Shown here piece by piece: positions 1-12,301 of a stretch of 64,000 bases of DNA. The notes beneath the pieces are model-generated. The model was not told the DNA's origin. It worked only from the letters and a program-made list of their open reading frames with translations, and searched no databases. Both the position numbers and the translations under genes were made by a program. The stretch's first letter is position 1. Every line of letters begins with the position of its first letter. The DNA is from Pholiota molesta (lineage: Eukaryota > Basidiomycota > Agaricomycetes > Agaricales > Strophariaceae): the NCBI GenBank assembly GCA_014925825.1, contig JACGCK010000101.1:62001-126000 (forward strand), in the 5' to 3' direction.

Positions 1-44
1 GCTCTCTTGAACGCCGCTCGCGGTATCGTCGATGAAAACCATAA

Positions 45-3000
45 ACCCCATCGCGACGGTCCCCGCACGCCGAATCCGTCGACGATCGCGCGCGCGCGCT
101 CGCATTCGCACACCCAACCCCTGCACCCACACCCACGCCCTTCGACGCCGACGCAATACACACCTCTGCCCCTGCCATCCGTGCCATCGCACCCCCATCC
201 CGCGCGTATGCCCTACCCCACGCACCCACACAACCCACTGCGCCCACACACGCCCATCCACACGCACACGCGCGCGCACTCGCATTCATCCCACTCTCAC
301 CCGCACTTGCACGCGCACCTACAGCACCGCACCCTGCAGCCCACCGGCCCCCGGGCCCCGGCCAGCCGCAGCCCCCGCCCCCGCAGCAGATGGGCGTGGG
401 CGGCGGCGCGCCGGGCGCACCGCCCGATGTCCGTGATAGGGAGAGGGATGTTAGGGATGTGAGAGCGGAGAGGGAGAGGGAAAGGGAAAGGGAGAGGGAG
501 AGGATGGAGAGGGAGGTGAGGGAGGTGAGGGACGTAAGGGACGTGCGGGATCCGCGCGACGCACGCGCGGACCGCGAGCGCGAGCGGGAAGTCAGAGAAA
601 GAGACGTGCGAGAGCGTGGCGATCCGCGCGAGCGCGATCCGCGGGACGGCGGGCGCGTGGATCCGCGGGACCGCGACCCGCGCGAGCGCGGCATCCCGAT
701 GGTCGGCGTCGAGCGCACGCTGCCGCCCGACGGCGGGCGCGGGCCGCTCGGCGGCGGCGTCGGTGGCGTCGACACGCGCGGGCTCGTCGGGGTGGACCGC
801 GCGTCGCTTGTCGGCCCGCCGCCCGATGCGCGCGCGGTGATGATGGGCGAGCGCAGTGCTGGCGGAGTGGGGCTCGGCGGCGGTGGCGGAGGGGGGCTGG
901 GTGGTGGCGGTATTGGTGGGGGCGGCGGTGGCGGGATGGGCGGGGCGCCGATGGAAAGGAGCGGTGGTGGGCCGGTGATGGGCCCTGGTGGGGGTGTGCA
1001 GCGGCCGCGGCTGGATGATGCGCTGGAGGTGATACGGCAGGAGTATGAGGCGATGGCGGCGGAGTTGGGCGTGATGCGGGCGCAGCGGGATGATTATGAG
1101 GCGAAATGTGAGTGGTTTTTCCTTCTATTTTGGTTTCAGGAAGATGTCTTTTTTCTGTTTTTCATGGGAGTTTTTGGCGCTTCCAAAGCGTTATTACGCC
1201 GATGTCAGGCGCAGTTTGCTTATCGGTGCCAAATGGAGAGTGCTGACTATTCGATCGTGGATGTTCTGGCCTTCATTATTTCGTTGGTCCGTCGACGTCC
1301 GAGTTCGATGGCCATACTCGTTGGCCACTGTTCATCAGGCACCAATAGCTCATCGATGCCGTCTCCTGCTTTTCTCCCTTCTTCCTCCATCTTCGCCTTC
1401 CCTCCATCATGCTGACCTGATCCCCTAGTAACATCCCAAGTCAACGAGCTCAACATCATCCGGCAGTCCCTCTACGACCTCGAGGCGCAGCACAACAAGA
1501 TCCGGCAGCACTACGAGGACGAGATCGCGCGCGCGCGCGCGGACACCCGCGCCGCCGCCGCCGCCGCCTCCGCGCAGCAGGGCATCGCGTCCCTCAGCGC
1601 GTCCGCGTCCGCCGCCGCCGCCGCCGCTGGCCCGGGGGTGAGCGGCCCCGGCGTCGTCGGCGGGGGCGTCGTGGGGCCTGGCGGCGCGCAGACGATGGGC
1701 CGGGCGGGCCGGGCGGGCTGGGTGGTGTGGGCCTGCAGGGCGCGGGCGCGCCGATGGGATGTATGGCGAGCCGTATTACCCGCGCGATGGGAGGGAGAGG
1801 GAGCAGCGCGAGAGGGAGAGGGAGCGGGAGAGGGAAAGGGAGAGGATGGGCGGGAGCGCGGGCGGCGAGCTGAGGGACCCGCGCGAGCGCGAGCGCATGC
1901 TCGGCGGGGCGCCCGGCGGGGAGCGCGGCGAGATCCGGCTCGAGCGCGAGCGCATGGCGGACGTGCGGATGGGCGAGCGCGATCTGGGCGAGCGGCGCGA
2001 GCGGGAGCGGGAGAGGGAGCGCCTCGGGATGGGCGCAGGCGGCGGGGGCCGGAGCGCGAGCGGCTGGAGAGGGAGCGGGAGCGTGACGCGCTCGCGGCGC
2101 AGGCGCGGATGGGCGGCGGCGAGCGCGAGCGCGAGCGCCTCGCGGACCAGCGCGACCCGAAGCGCCTGAAGGGCCTCAAGACGGACAGGGACCGACCGGG
2201 TACGTACGCTCTTCCGAGATCCGGTCGTTAATTGTGGGGCCTGTGTATTTACGCGACGCGAAATGTTTTTTTTTTCCCTTTAGATCACTTCTCGCCGTCG
2301 CTTGGGCCCGGCCAGACGCCCAAGCTGCCGCCGCCGCCGCCGTCCACGGGGCCGTCGCAGAACAGCAGCAGCATCGCGCTGTCCGGCATCGGCGGCCCAG
2401 GGCTGCCCCCGTCGGGCTCAGGGCCGCCGTCAGGGAGCGCAGCGGGCCCCAGTGGGGCAGGGTCGGCGTACGACGGCAACTCCCTGGGCCTGATCCCTGT
2501 CGGCGGCGGCGGAAATGGGGGCGCGGGCGGGGCGATGACGCCGACGCAGGCGCAGAGCAGCTTCCCGGACGATTTGGACCCGCATAGTGTGCCGCCCGAG
2601 TTCAAGAAGGAGGGCACAGACTGGTTCGCGATTTTCAACCACAAGGTGAAGAGGGTGCTGGATGTGACCCTGGTGCATACGTTGATGCATGAGAGGTGCG
2701 TGTTTGGTCTATCCATCGGATTTTTGAATAGGTTGGCTGATTGGGTTGACGAACAGTGTGGTGTGCTGTGTGAGGTTCTCAGCGGACGGAAAATATCTTG
2801 CGACAGGTTGTAACCGGACGGCGCAGATTTATGATACGAAGACTGGTGCAAAAACATGGTGCGTCACCTACATTTTCTCCTTCGTACCGCCTTCAACATC
2901 TCATGCGTCCTCAGCGTTCTCGCCGACGACTCCGCTGGCAAGTCGGGCGACCTCTACATCCGCTCCGTCTGCTTCAGCCCCGACGGCAAGTACCTGGCCA

Positions 3001-3928
3001 CCGGCGCGGAGGACAAGCAGATCCGCATCTGGGACATCGCGAAGAAGCGCATCCGCAACGTGTTCGACGGGCACCAGCAGGAGATCTACTCGCTCGACTT
3101 CTCGCTCGACGGGCGCCTCATCGTGTCCGGCTCCGGCGACAAGACCGCGCGCATCTGGGACATGATCGAGGGCACGTCCAAGGTGCTCACGATCAACGAC
3201 CCGGACTCGCTGAACAACGACGCGGGCGTGACGTCCGTCGCGATCTCGCCCGACGGGCGCTTCGTCGCCGCGGGCAGCCTGGACACGGTCGTCCGTATTT
3301 GGGACGTGGCGACGGCGCAGCTCGTGGAGCGGCTGCGGGGGCATCGGGATAGTGTGTACAGTGTTGCGTTCACGCCGGATGGGAAGGGCCTGGTCAGTGG
3401 AAGTCTGGACAAGACGCTGAAGTACTGGGATGTCAGTGGGCTCGCGGCCGGCACGAGTGGCGTCAAGAGCCGCAAGGAGGGCGCGGCGGGCGCGCCGAGC
3501 GGGCCTGGGCGAAAAGACGGCGACAAGGGCAGCCAGTGCACGATGAACTTCACGGGCCACAAGGTGCGTTTCCTTGCGCCTATCATCCAGGTTTATCTGT
3601 TGCTTACTCGTTGTCTTTTGCAGGATTACGTGCTCTCCGTCGCGGTCTCGCATGATGGCGCGTGGGTCGTGTCTGGGTCGAAGGACCGCGGGGTGCAGTT
3701 CTGGGACGCGCGCACGGCGATCGTGCAGTGCATGCTGCAGGGCCACAAGAACAGCGTCATCTCGATCGACCTCAGCCCCGCCGGCAATGTTCTCGCCACG
3801 GGCAGCGGCGACTGGCAAGCGCGGATATGTACGTTCTCTCCTATTCATTGCTTTCCCTTGTTTCGTTTGGCAGGTGCTAATTCTGATTTTTCTGATGCCC
3901 AGGGAACTACACCACCTCGTCGACATAA
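45..3928 (+). CDS. tup1: Tup1-type WD40 transcriptional co-repressor (5' end not resolved)
   Basis: This is the DNA-recruited general co-repressor that works with Ssn6/Cyc8 in the nucleus. The frame is open from base 45 without a convincing start, so the gene may begin outside the window. Exons as read: 45-1107, 1429-2199, 2284-2695, 2757-2858, 2915-3563, 3624-3828 and 3903-3928. In order there is a Pro/His-rich and Arg-Glu/Arg-Asp-rich low-complexity region, a Tup_N coiled coil ([19 protein letters not shown], continued after intron 1 by [20 protein letters not shown]), a second RERERE tract, a Gly/Pro-rich linker, the family block [19 protein letters not shown], then a C-terminal propeller with repeated [14 protein letters not shown] units. 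The last exon completes the final WD unit (ARIWNYTTSST). In exon 2 the conserved frame slips three times by one base, at 1697-1701, 1756-1758 and 2044-2048, and ends up back in frame. The identity is secure; the N-terminus is not. Confidence 0.93.
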
Positions 3929-5340
3929 AATGGGGTTGGCTAGACGATGTACTTATTATCCACAATACCTGTTTTTAGGGTTTTTTGATTGATGGACTTC
4001 TGTTAATGGCGCTTACGCCTAACCACGCCTACATACCCTGCACATCTCGCTTTCATGTTAAATGACCCCGCCGCCCACACATCCTCCATCACTGTCTGCC
4101 TATCTGTCATCTGTCATCATCATCACCGCTGCTGCTGTTGTTGTACCAACTCCCCACCCTTTTTGTGTTCTTGCTTGTTTGTCCATTCGCTGTTTATATA
4201 TCAAATCTTTTTTTCTATTCCTTTTTGTTTTTCTTCTTCTCCTTCTTTTCTGTTTTTGATCTGATGCTATTCTCGCATCCAACACACTGCTATCTACCTA
4301 TCTACTCACCTCTCTCTCTCCCCAAATCGCACATAGCACATAGCGCATAGTTTTACGTTGTATACAAGTGTGTTACATAAAACGAGACGTATTTCTTTAT
4401 GCATTTTCTTTCTTTTGGCTAACAAGTACAAAAGCATCTCAATAAGAAAAACTATTTTCCATCCTCAAGCGGCCATGATCCATACACCGTAGGATTCCAC
4501 TTGCGTACGAGCCGCCTCAATGACTTGTTGTGCCTTCTCATACATACTTACTAGTACTCGTCATTCATCGATATATGTATGTGGCGAGCTTCTATCACCT
4601 TTATGTACCAGGACTCGTATTATTTTTGCTTTCTTGGGTGTGGATAGATGAATCCGCAGAACCGCTCTTCAGATATGTGGAATTCATTTTACCTTCGAAT
4701 TATAGATACCCAAGTCCCAACTCTCTTCTTTCATTTTTTCAAAGCATGAATATAAAGAATGATGCCCCCAAACAGACCAAAGGCCAAAAGTTTGCGAAAA
4801 GCCTTAGAAAGAGCCCCTGAGTTGGAGTTGTAGATGCAGATGACGTAATCACTTGCTCCTTGTTTTCCAACCCCACCAGCCTCAGCCTGTACGAATGTCG
4901 CGACGCATGCCCTCGGCGTCTCTACTACATGATCAAGAATACCGAACGCGAACGGCGAACCAAATCTTGTTTTGATTAACATACTCTCACGAATTGCTCA
5001 CGAACACACGCGCACGACGCACCTCCACGTTGTCTGTCCGGCTGGGATCCGTTCTTATCTTTGTTCACAACCTGAACGACACCCATTCGCGTCTGCTTAT
5101 TAGCTTTCCACTGTCAGCGGGGTAGGCAGACAGCCTTTGGTGTAGGATTAGTGGTCACAATCTAGCAGAAGGTGCAAAGAAGGTGGGTGTTAACGAAACT
5201 CCAGCTCCCATCGGAAAAATATCGGCTAATCATCCATCTTGGCGTTGAGGTTAAAAGCCTAGGTCAAGACTCCCCAGTTTCTATCTCGCTCTGCGGGAGC
5301 CTACGTGGAGTAGAAGTCGACAATTCCACGCAATAACCAG
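3929..5340. other. Intergenic, no gene supported
   Basis: This 1.4-kb stretch lies between the Tup1 stop and the MFS start. The first 400 bases are pyrimidine-rich (CT and poly-T tracts around 4080-4330) and suit a 3' UTR. The open frames here are short, lack splice-consistent extensions and show no family motif. Confidence 0.6.
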
Positions 5341-7363
5341 ATGGCGTCGGAAAAGGCAGCCATGGACCCTGCTATCGAGACGACCCCAATTCCTGCCAGC
5401 ATGAATTCTGTCGAACGAGCGAAGAGTCAATCAGATATCACGCCTCGCACAAAGGAAGGCGCAGATTCATACAATGCTAACGAGAGCGAGACTGCGCCTA
5501 GTCTGACACGCCAGCAACGAAACATCGCGCTAATACAATACGTGACGCTGCTCTGGCCGATGATAGTCGCGGGGTGGAACGACGGTACGACGGGGCCACT
5601 TTTGCCGCGCATACAAGAGGTTTATCATGTGAGTAGATCCCTTTAAAACCTACTTTTCTGTGTAGCGAAGCTTACGGCGCTTGTATCCAGGTCAATTTCA
5701 CGATTGTATCCTTAATTTTTGTCTTCGCGTGCATCGTATGTGGACTGAACGACTTATACTTATCGCTCGCGAAAAAGCCTCATCTCTATATAGGGATTCA
5801 TCGGAGGCGCCGTAGCCAATATGTACTTGACGCCCAGATTCGGCTTTGGGAAGGTAAGCTTCGTTGGCTATTCAGATCGTCGTCAATCCCACTCAATGAG
5901 TATGCTATATTACAGGTCATCGTCTTTGGGTCCGCATGTCAAGTCATTGCATACGCCATCCAATGCTCTGCGCCTCCCTTCCCTGTTTTTGTCATGGCGT
6001 ATACGATCAACGGAGTGGGAATGGCACTGCAGGTATGCCAATCGCGACGCGGATATCTCGAGACTTCACTGCTAACAGGATGTTTTCTGAAATGAACATA
6101 GGATGCACAAGCCAACGGCTTCGTCGCGACGCTGAAAAGCAATGCAGAAACCAAAATGGGAATCCTCCACGCCGCGTATGGCCTGGGGGCCTTCGCGTCC
6201 CCGCTTGCCGCGACACAGTTCGCCCAAATGCACCGGTGGTCCTTCCATTTCCTGGTATCTGTGAGCATCGCCGCCGTCAATACCGTTCTCCTCACAGTGG
6301 TCTTCAAACTCAAGACACAAGACGGTGCGTCGCTCTTCTCGTTCCTTCCTCCCTCAGCTAATATATATCTACTCTGCAGAATGTTTTGAGCTGGCGGGGG
6401 AGCCTATCCCGGAGAAGGCAGACGAAGGCGAGGAAGGTTCGTTCAAGCAGGTGATGCAGACACGTGCTGTCCATTTGCTCGCTTTCTTCATCTTGATCTA
6501 CGTTGGAGTTGAGGTGACCATTGGAGGTCAGCGGATGATTTGTGCTCTCAAATCATGGTATCGCAGGGCTAAACGTGGCTTTAGGTTGGATCGTTACCTT
6601 CATTATCAACGTCCGGAACGGTGGGCCGTCTTCGGGATATATCTCTTCTGGATTTTTCGGAGGTTAGTGGTTTTGTGTAATACGGAGGTTTTTTTTTTTT
6701 TGACTCTGGAATTCAGGTTTAACTCTAGGTCGCGTCGCGTTATTATGGGTCAACAGAAAGGTATATTCAGGTTCATGTCTCTCGAAAATTCGTCATCTAA
6801 CACGCCAGCAAGGTCGGCGAACGTCTCGTTTTGTTCATCTATGGCATCCTTTCCATCGCGTACGTCTTAGCCTCTCTTCTTCCACGCATCTGCGGCAGGC
6901 TGACTCCCTTTCCCGCCAGCCTCGCGCTCACCATCTGGTTCGTGCCCTCCCTAATCGGCAACGCCGTCGCCATATCCGTCATCGGCGTCCTGCTCGGGCC
7001 CATGTACCCCATCGCCATGAACCAGACCGGGCGCATCCTGCCCCGCTGGATCCTCACCAGCTCGATAGGCTGGATCGCCGGCTTCGGGCAGGCAGGGAGC
7101 GCGGTGTTCCCGTTTCTGACGGGCGCTATTTCGGAGAAGCATGGGATTAAGACGTTGCAGCCACTGTGGGTCCGCTTTCTTTGCTCTGCACTGCTCGCTG
7201 GGCAACAGGCTCTGGGTGAAATGTTTAGCTGACTTTGCATGGACGCATTGCGCGTTCTTTTTTTTCTTTTTGCGGAAGGCTGATCGCTATGATGGCGTTT
7301 ATGCTGATTCTCTGGGCCTTGGTCCCAAGAGCTCCACCCAAAGCGCTATTTCGCTCTGATTGA
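5341..7363 (+). CDS. MFS transporter, Bsc6/fucose-permease-like
   Basis: A plasma-membrane secondary transporter; the substrate is not readable. Eleven exons splice cleanly: 5341-5628, 5691-5735, 5794-5853, 5916-6032, 6102-6324, 6380-6526, 6585-6662, 6717-6760, 6813-6859, 6920-7165 and 7279-7363. After a hydrophilic N-terminus of about 60 residues comes the first helix and its loop motif WNDGTTGPLLPRIQ, then pairs of helices, a cytosolic loop rich in Glu (EKADEGEEGSFKQ) and the second six-helix half ending in MMAFMLILWALVPRAPP. The very small exons between helices are typical of basidiomycete MFS genes. The closest relative in the window is the MFS gene at 34602, which shares block order and several motifs (VGVEVTIGG/IGVEVTLGG, LTIWFVPS, GRILPRW/THILPRW). 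Two introns there are positioned differently, so the two are old paralogues. Confidence 0.9.
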
Positions 7364-7816
7364 TCGCGGCGATCTTTGGCCGAACGCCACCATGCACGAG
7401 GAGTACAAGGGCTCATCATGAAGGACGAAGATTGCTATATGGGATGATAGCATAATGCAAAACGTAGGCCTCTTGTATAGACAGGCCATAGAAAGATGAT
7501 TCGCTTTTCATTTTTAGACCCCTGTTCGCCTGCAAAGGTTGTAAAATTATAAATAAAGTGCAAGTCCTCGTGAAGAGTCGTGAATTGGTCGTGAAGGCGG
7601 TGATTAGCCCCACAGCCACAATGATGTATTGCTTTCGGAACTGAAGCGAGCGGAGTAATAGAGTTATGATGCACTGATGAATGATGGAAGACAAACAATG
7701 GAAGAACGCCTCCTGCGCGTTTTTCATCTTAACTCTCCTTAACTTCAAGCCCCTCGCCGCGACATTCCCCCCGCTCTCTCCTCCTCCCCATCCATATCCC
7801 TTCCGCTCCTTATGTT
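7364..7816. other. Intergenic, short
   Basis: The stretch between the MFS stop and the secreted protein start. Nothing beyond a CT-rich leader (7740-7810) just before the downstream ATG can be supported. Confidence 0.5.
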
Positions 7817-8926
7817 ATGATTTCCCCACTCTTCTCGTTGACCGCGCTCCTGCCTCTCCTCGCCGTCGTCCTCTCTGCCACCGGCCCCGCACGCGCATCG
7901 CACAATGGCCACGGCGCTCTTGCTCGGAGACATCAACTACACAATCGTTTAAGCACAGGAGACTTTTCTCTTGTCGCGCCCCCTCAGAAGAGAGCAGGGA
8001 ATACCACAACCACCGCCACAAGTCCCAGCAGAAAGCGCCGTTCGTGCGTTGCGAAATCGTCGTCGTCGCTTGGCGCTAGTACGACGTCTGCCGCAACCAA
8101 GACGACGACGGGCGCGGCGAAGGCCACCAGCACGAACGGTGCTGCACCCTCCGCGGGCACCTCAGGCTCAGGGACCAAGGCGCCGACTGGGAATGGGCTG
8201 GGGTTGCGGCCTGCGAACTGGCCGACGGCGACACAGGCGGGCGCGGCGCCTGCAGCGACGCGGACGTCTGCGGCCGATCCGTTCCTCATGGCGCTTTCGA
8301 AATCCTATAATAATGCGGACAACGCGCTCTATACCCAGGTTCATACAGGACAAATGACGTACTAGTGCGTCTCTTTCCATTTTTGCAGTTTGTTTTTTCG
8401 ACATCTGGCTGACTGTAAAATATGTTTTGTGGCTGTAGTGGTCAAGGACTCGGGGCCTGCGGAGACACCTACGATGATAGTTCTTACACTGCAGCCGTCT
8501 CCAAACTTATGTACGACGCCTGGCCAGGCGCCCAAGCTGGCGAAATGAACCGGTAAGAGTGGTCCATCACTCATTCAATCCCTCAAAGCTAATCTCCTCC
8601 AAATCCAAAGTAACCCCATCTGCGGCCCCTTCGTCCCAGGCCGCAAAGGACTCAGCCAACTCGGCGTCCTCGAGACCGTCGTCCCCGGCGCCGAGTTCGT
8701 CGACATCGGCGGCGACGGCCTCCTCAACTGCGACCTCAAATCGCAGTGCCACATCCCGCTCACCGCGACCGTCACGCACGGCGGCAAGTCGATCCAGGTG
8801 AAGATCGTCGACCGCTGCGAGGCGTGCGCGATCGGGGACATCGACCTGACCCCCACCGCATTCGGTGCGATCGCCGACATGTCCCTCGGCAGGACGACGG
8901 TCGAGTGGCACTTCAACGTGTATTGA
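7817..8926 (+). CDS. Secreted double-psi beta-barrel (expansin/RlpA-like) protein
   Basis: Three exons (7817-8364, 8439-8552, 8611-8926). The ATG opens a clear signal peptide (MISPLFSLTALLPLLAVVLS, then a small-residue cleavage zone). A Ser/Thr/Ala-rich, probably O-glycosylated region follows, with several dibasic Kex2-type sites (ARRH, QKRA, RKRRS). The C-terminal 110 residues form a DPBB/barwin-like domain: YYGQGLGACGDTY, NPICG, a Cys-rich core with VKIVDRCEACAIGDIDLTP, and the ending TTVEWHFNVY. Members of this family loosen or bind cell-wall polysaccharides; related Agaricomycete proteins are called loosenins or are annotated as riboflavin-aldehyde-forming enzymes. No C-terminal carbohydrate-binding domain is present, so this is a single-domain expansin-like protein. 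The secretion and fold are strong; catalytic activity cannot be claimed. Confidence 0.88.
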
Positions 8927-9328
8927 TGATCCAGGCGGGGTCTGGGATCCCGACGAACGAAACGCACGGGTGCGCTGGGCGTTGGGGTGTTTTTCTAAGT
9001 GTGTATATGTTTTAAGAGATCGACGCTCTGTATTTATTGACCCTGCTGTGCTGAGCATTGTATTGCGTCGTTTCGTTTCCACTTGCAATATACGTGTGTG
9101 TTGAGTGATTTACCTCTATCCATGCCTTGCTGCAAGTTGTTCACAGTTTGATAATAACTTCCAAGTCGATGGACGTACGTGGCCCATTATGTATTATTAT
9201 CGGTTTACGTGTCAGTGTATTGACCCAATACTCAGGGCATATAAATAAAAAAGTTACATCGATAAGGTGTTGGGTACAAATTGTACCTCTCTCTCACGAA
9301 CCAACAGCCACAACTGAAGCGCACAAAC
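8927..9328. other. Intergenic, promoter of F-box-like gene A
   Basis: Holds the 3' end of the secreted protein transcript and the promoter of the next gene. A TATA box is present near its right end; nothing else stands out. Confidence 0.5.
9240..9247 (+). promoter_or_regulatory. TATA box of F-box-like gene A
   Basis: TATAAATA lies about 85 bases before the ATG at 9329. It is followed by AAAAAGTTACATCGATAAG, which recurs in near-identical form before the tandem copy (see 11017), so the promoter was duplicated with the gene. Confidence 0.55.
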
Positions 9329-10722
9329 ATGGCCCAGCTTTCTCGCCCATTCTCACTTGACGAATACGCGCTCATCGTCGAAAATGTTCTTGAAAATTGG
9401 CAATCACACCCAACTCTGAGGGCCTTATGCCTCACACAACGTTCCCTCGTTCCCTTGTGTCAAAAACGCATATTCTCGAGCATCACCTGCACGTCGGAAA
9501 AGGTGGACACATTCCCCGACATTGTCCGCACCTCTCCACATCTTTTCGATTACATCCGGGCTTTCTACTACGAATTGGACGACTCGGACCAACCTCCTCC
9601 GGTCAAAAGCCGTCGGAACGAAAACACGGTGCAATTCTTCGAGAGAATCCACGATTTGCATTCTTTGTCGGTCAGCACTCTAGAGGAGTCCTACGAAGTG
9701 CGCTGGGAAGTTATCGATCCTCAAGTACGCAATGCGCTCCTCCGCCTCGTCCTTTCGCCTAGTCTTCGTTCCCTCGAATTGTACAAGATCCGAAATTTTC
9801 CTCCGGAAGGCCTTCTTGGATTGAGGCACTCCCACCACCTTAAAACCATCTCCTTTACGAGCGTAGCGCTGAATCTCGTGGATGTCGCAAACGCTGCCCA
9901 GGCGATGAACATCACTGCATTGGAATCAGGTATCGCGAAAGTCTCAAGATTCAGTGCGTATGCTAACAGCGGGGAAGCGGTCATGACGCTCGCGGGAGGG
10001 CCGAGCGACAAGTCGCCCGTGTCGATGAGTTATCCTCCGATCTTCGATTTTGCGAGCCTTCGGAACATCTATGCGGAGTTTGATAGTCCTAAAGACACGG
10101 TGGCGAACCGTTTGCTCATCGGAATCGCCACTCAGCTTGAGGATCTGTTTTGCGTGTGTGAGTAACTTCCTTGGCTACCCTTTACATGGGAACAACATTT
10201 ATTAAAAACATTACATGACATGTAGTGCCGAAAAATTCAGCGGCGACTTTCGCAGGCCTGGCAGCAGCCATTCTGAATGGACCCGTCGAAACACTCCGCG
10301 ACCTGAAGCTCTACGCCATGAAGCCCTGCGAAGACGACGACGACCCTTTCCTCGGCATCGTCCCAGAACTGACGCAACTCGCCGGTGGCAGGATGAAATG
10401 CCTCGAAAGCATCGACATGCACCTCCACATCTACACCAGCGACTCGGCCGACGGTCCGCTCATCCTCTGCCCCGCCATCGACACCGGGTGCAAGACCCTC
10501 GACGGCCTCTTCGCCGACCGCGCTGCGTTCCCCGCGCTGCGCTCCATTTCGATCTACTTCCTCGTCTCGATTTTGGATGAGTACGGATACGGGAATGGCG
10601 GGCTCGAGAGGCAGTTCCATGCGGTCTGGCGGCGGATAAGTCAGCAGTCTTTCAAAAACTTGGACGCGATCCCTTCTATCGCCAATTCTTTCCGCTTGGA
10701 GATGGAGTGGACGGATGAGTAG
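9329..10722 (+). CDS. F-box-like protein, tandem paralogue A
   Basis: Two exons (9329-10157 and 10226-10722). I chose the ATG at 9329 because the tandem copy starts with the same residues (MAQLSRPFSLDEYALIVENV against MAHLSRPFSFDEYALIVEHV). The first 50 residues resemble a divergent F-box helix pair; the motif DEYALIV...LCLTQRSLVPLCQKRIF matches the opening of the third paralogue at 16612, which has the more standard IPSDVYALIV. The rest looks like an irregular leucine-rich fold with repeated LRSL segments. Proteins of this type are greatly expanded in mushrooms and probably act as substrate receptors for SCF ubiquitin ligases, but no substrate can be named. The ending SFRLEMEWTDE is shared with copy B. 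Confidence 0.75.
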
Positions 10723-11102
10723 AACCGTTATGCATAAGAGTTTGATTTGGTTATGCTGCTTGACTTGCTCAATGCTCCGATACGCAAACTTGCATGGTGC
10801 GCTGGGAGTTTTGGTACATATATAAGGTTGATGTAAGAGATCGCCGCTCTGTGCTTCTTTTCGCTGTATCGCACTCGATAGTGTACGTTGACTGTTCTTT
10901 CCATTAGGTTCCATTCGACCTTCAAAATACCTCTGCGGTGAGTATTACCCCCATTTGGCCGGTTCGTTCCGCATTATTTTTACGGGTTAGCACTGGGTCA
11001 GCGAACCAGCAATCTGTATAAAAAAGTCATCGATAAGCGTGAGGGTGCAAGTTTCTTCTCTCTCACGAGACCAACAGTCGCAGCCAGCTGCAGCGTTGAA
11101 AT
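10723..11102. other. Intergenic between tandem paralogues
   Basis: Contains the end of copy A and the duplicated promoter of copy B. No gene is seen. Confidence 0.5.
11017..11026 (+). promoter_or_regulatory. TATA box of F-box-like gene B
   Basis: TATAAAAAAG, 77-86 bases before the ATG at 11103, with the same ATCGATAAG element downstream as in copy A. Confidence 0.55.
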
Positions 11103-12301
11103 ATGGCCCATCTTTCTCGCCCATTCTCATTCGACGAATACGCGCTCATCGTCGAACATGTATTTGAAAATCGGCAATCCCATCCTACTTTGAAGGCTTT
11201 ATGCCTCACGCAACGTTCCCTCGTTCATTTATGTCAAAAACACATATTCTCGAATATCACCTGTTCATCGCAAAAGTTGGACACATTCCCCGACATTGCT
11301 CGCACCTCTCCGCATCTTTTTGATTATATCCAAAGTTTCTACTATGAATTGTATGATTCAAATCATCGCCGGAACAGAACCACGGTCCAGTTCTTCGAGA
11401 GGCTCCACGATTTGCACCTTTTATCGGTTAGTGCTCCGGAGTCTGAGGAGGAAGTCTACTGGGACGATATTGATCCTCTAGTATCCAATGCACTCCTACG
11501 TCTTATCCATTCTCCCTGTCTCCGTTCGCTCCTATTGCGAAATATCCGACATTTTCCTCCGAATGGCCTTTTGGGACTGAGGAACTCCCAACACCTCGAA
11601 ACCATTTCCCTTACTGGCGTAGTGGTGGGTCTACTGGAGGTTGATGATGTTTTTGAGTCGATGGATATCGATATACTGTTGGAATCAGATTCTCCTGCTC
11701 CAAAACCCTCAAAATTCAGTGCTTGTGCGAACAGCGGGGACGCCGTCATAACTCTTGTGGGCGGACCACACGACGACCCCTTTGCACTGAATCATCCTCC
11801 AGTCCTCGATTTTACTCGACTTCGAGACATCTATGCAGAATCTGATAATGTTCTGGACTCGGTTGGAAACTATTTACTCATAAAATCCGCCTCTCAGCTT
11901 GAAGATCTGAGTTATGTATGTGAGTAACTTTTTTGGCTATTCTTTCGACGTAAGAAATCTTTTTAACATATTTACATAAAAAATATATAGTGACAAAGCA
12001 ATCAAGTGCGACCTTCAGAGACCTGGCAAAGCCGATTCTTAACGGACCCTTCCAAACACTCCGTACCCTGAAGCTCTGCACCTTGAATCCGGAAGAAGAC
12101 AACGATGATCCTTTTTACGAGAGTGTCCATTTCCTCGTATCAATTTTCGAGGAACTCCGTCCTAGGGATTTCGACCTCCAAAAGATGTTTGACTCTACTC
12201 AACGAAAGAGCCAGCAATCTTTCAAAAATTTGGATGCCATCCCTACGATCAACAATTCTTTCAGTCTGGAGATGAAGTGGACAGATGAGGATCCCGAGTA
12301 A
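11103..12301 (+). CDS. F-box-like protein, tandem paralogue B, internally shortened
   Basis: Two exons (11103-11919 and 11991-12301) with the intron at the same place and phase as in copy A. The first exon is highly similar to copy A throughout. In the second exon the block between DDDPF and FLVSI is reduced from about 65 residues in copy A to a few, so the protein goes from DPFYESVH directly to FLVSIFEEL. The loss keeps the frame, and the C-terminus (QQSFKNLDAIPTINNSFSLE) is intact. It is a recent tandem duplicate; the deletion removes roughly one or two leucine-rich units of the putative substrate-binding face. The function otherwise reads as for copy A. Confidence 0.75.

Noticed and set aside
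7..462. His/Pro-rich open frame at the left edge
   Set aside because: It starts with TTG and lies in another frame than the Tup1 exon that overlaps it; the HPHP pattern comes from a CCCACA-type repeat.
1511..2179. Long minus-strand Arg/Ala-rich frame inside Tup1
   Set aside because: Antisense shadow of the GC-rich RERERE coding tract; no motif.
2901..3965. 354-codon minus-strand frame over the WD40 exons
   Set aside because: Antisense shadow; the plus strand carries seven clear WD units.
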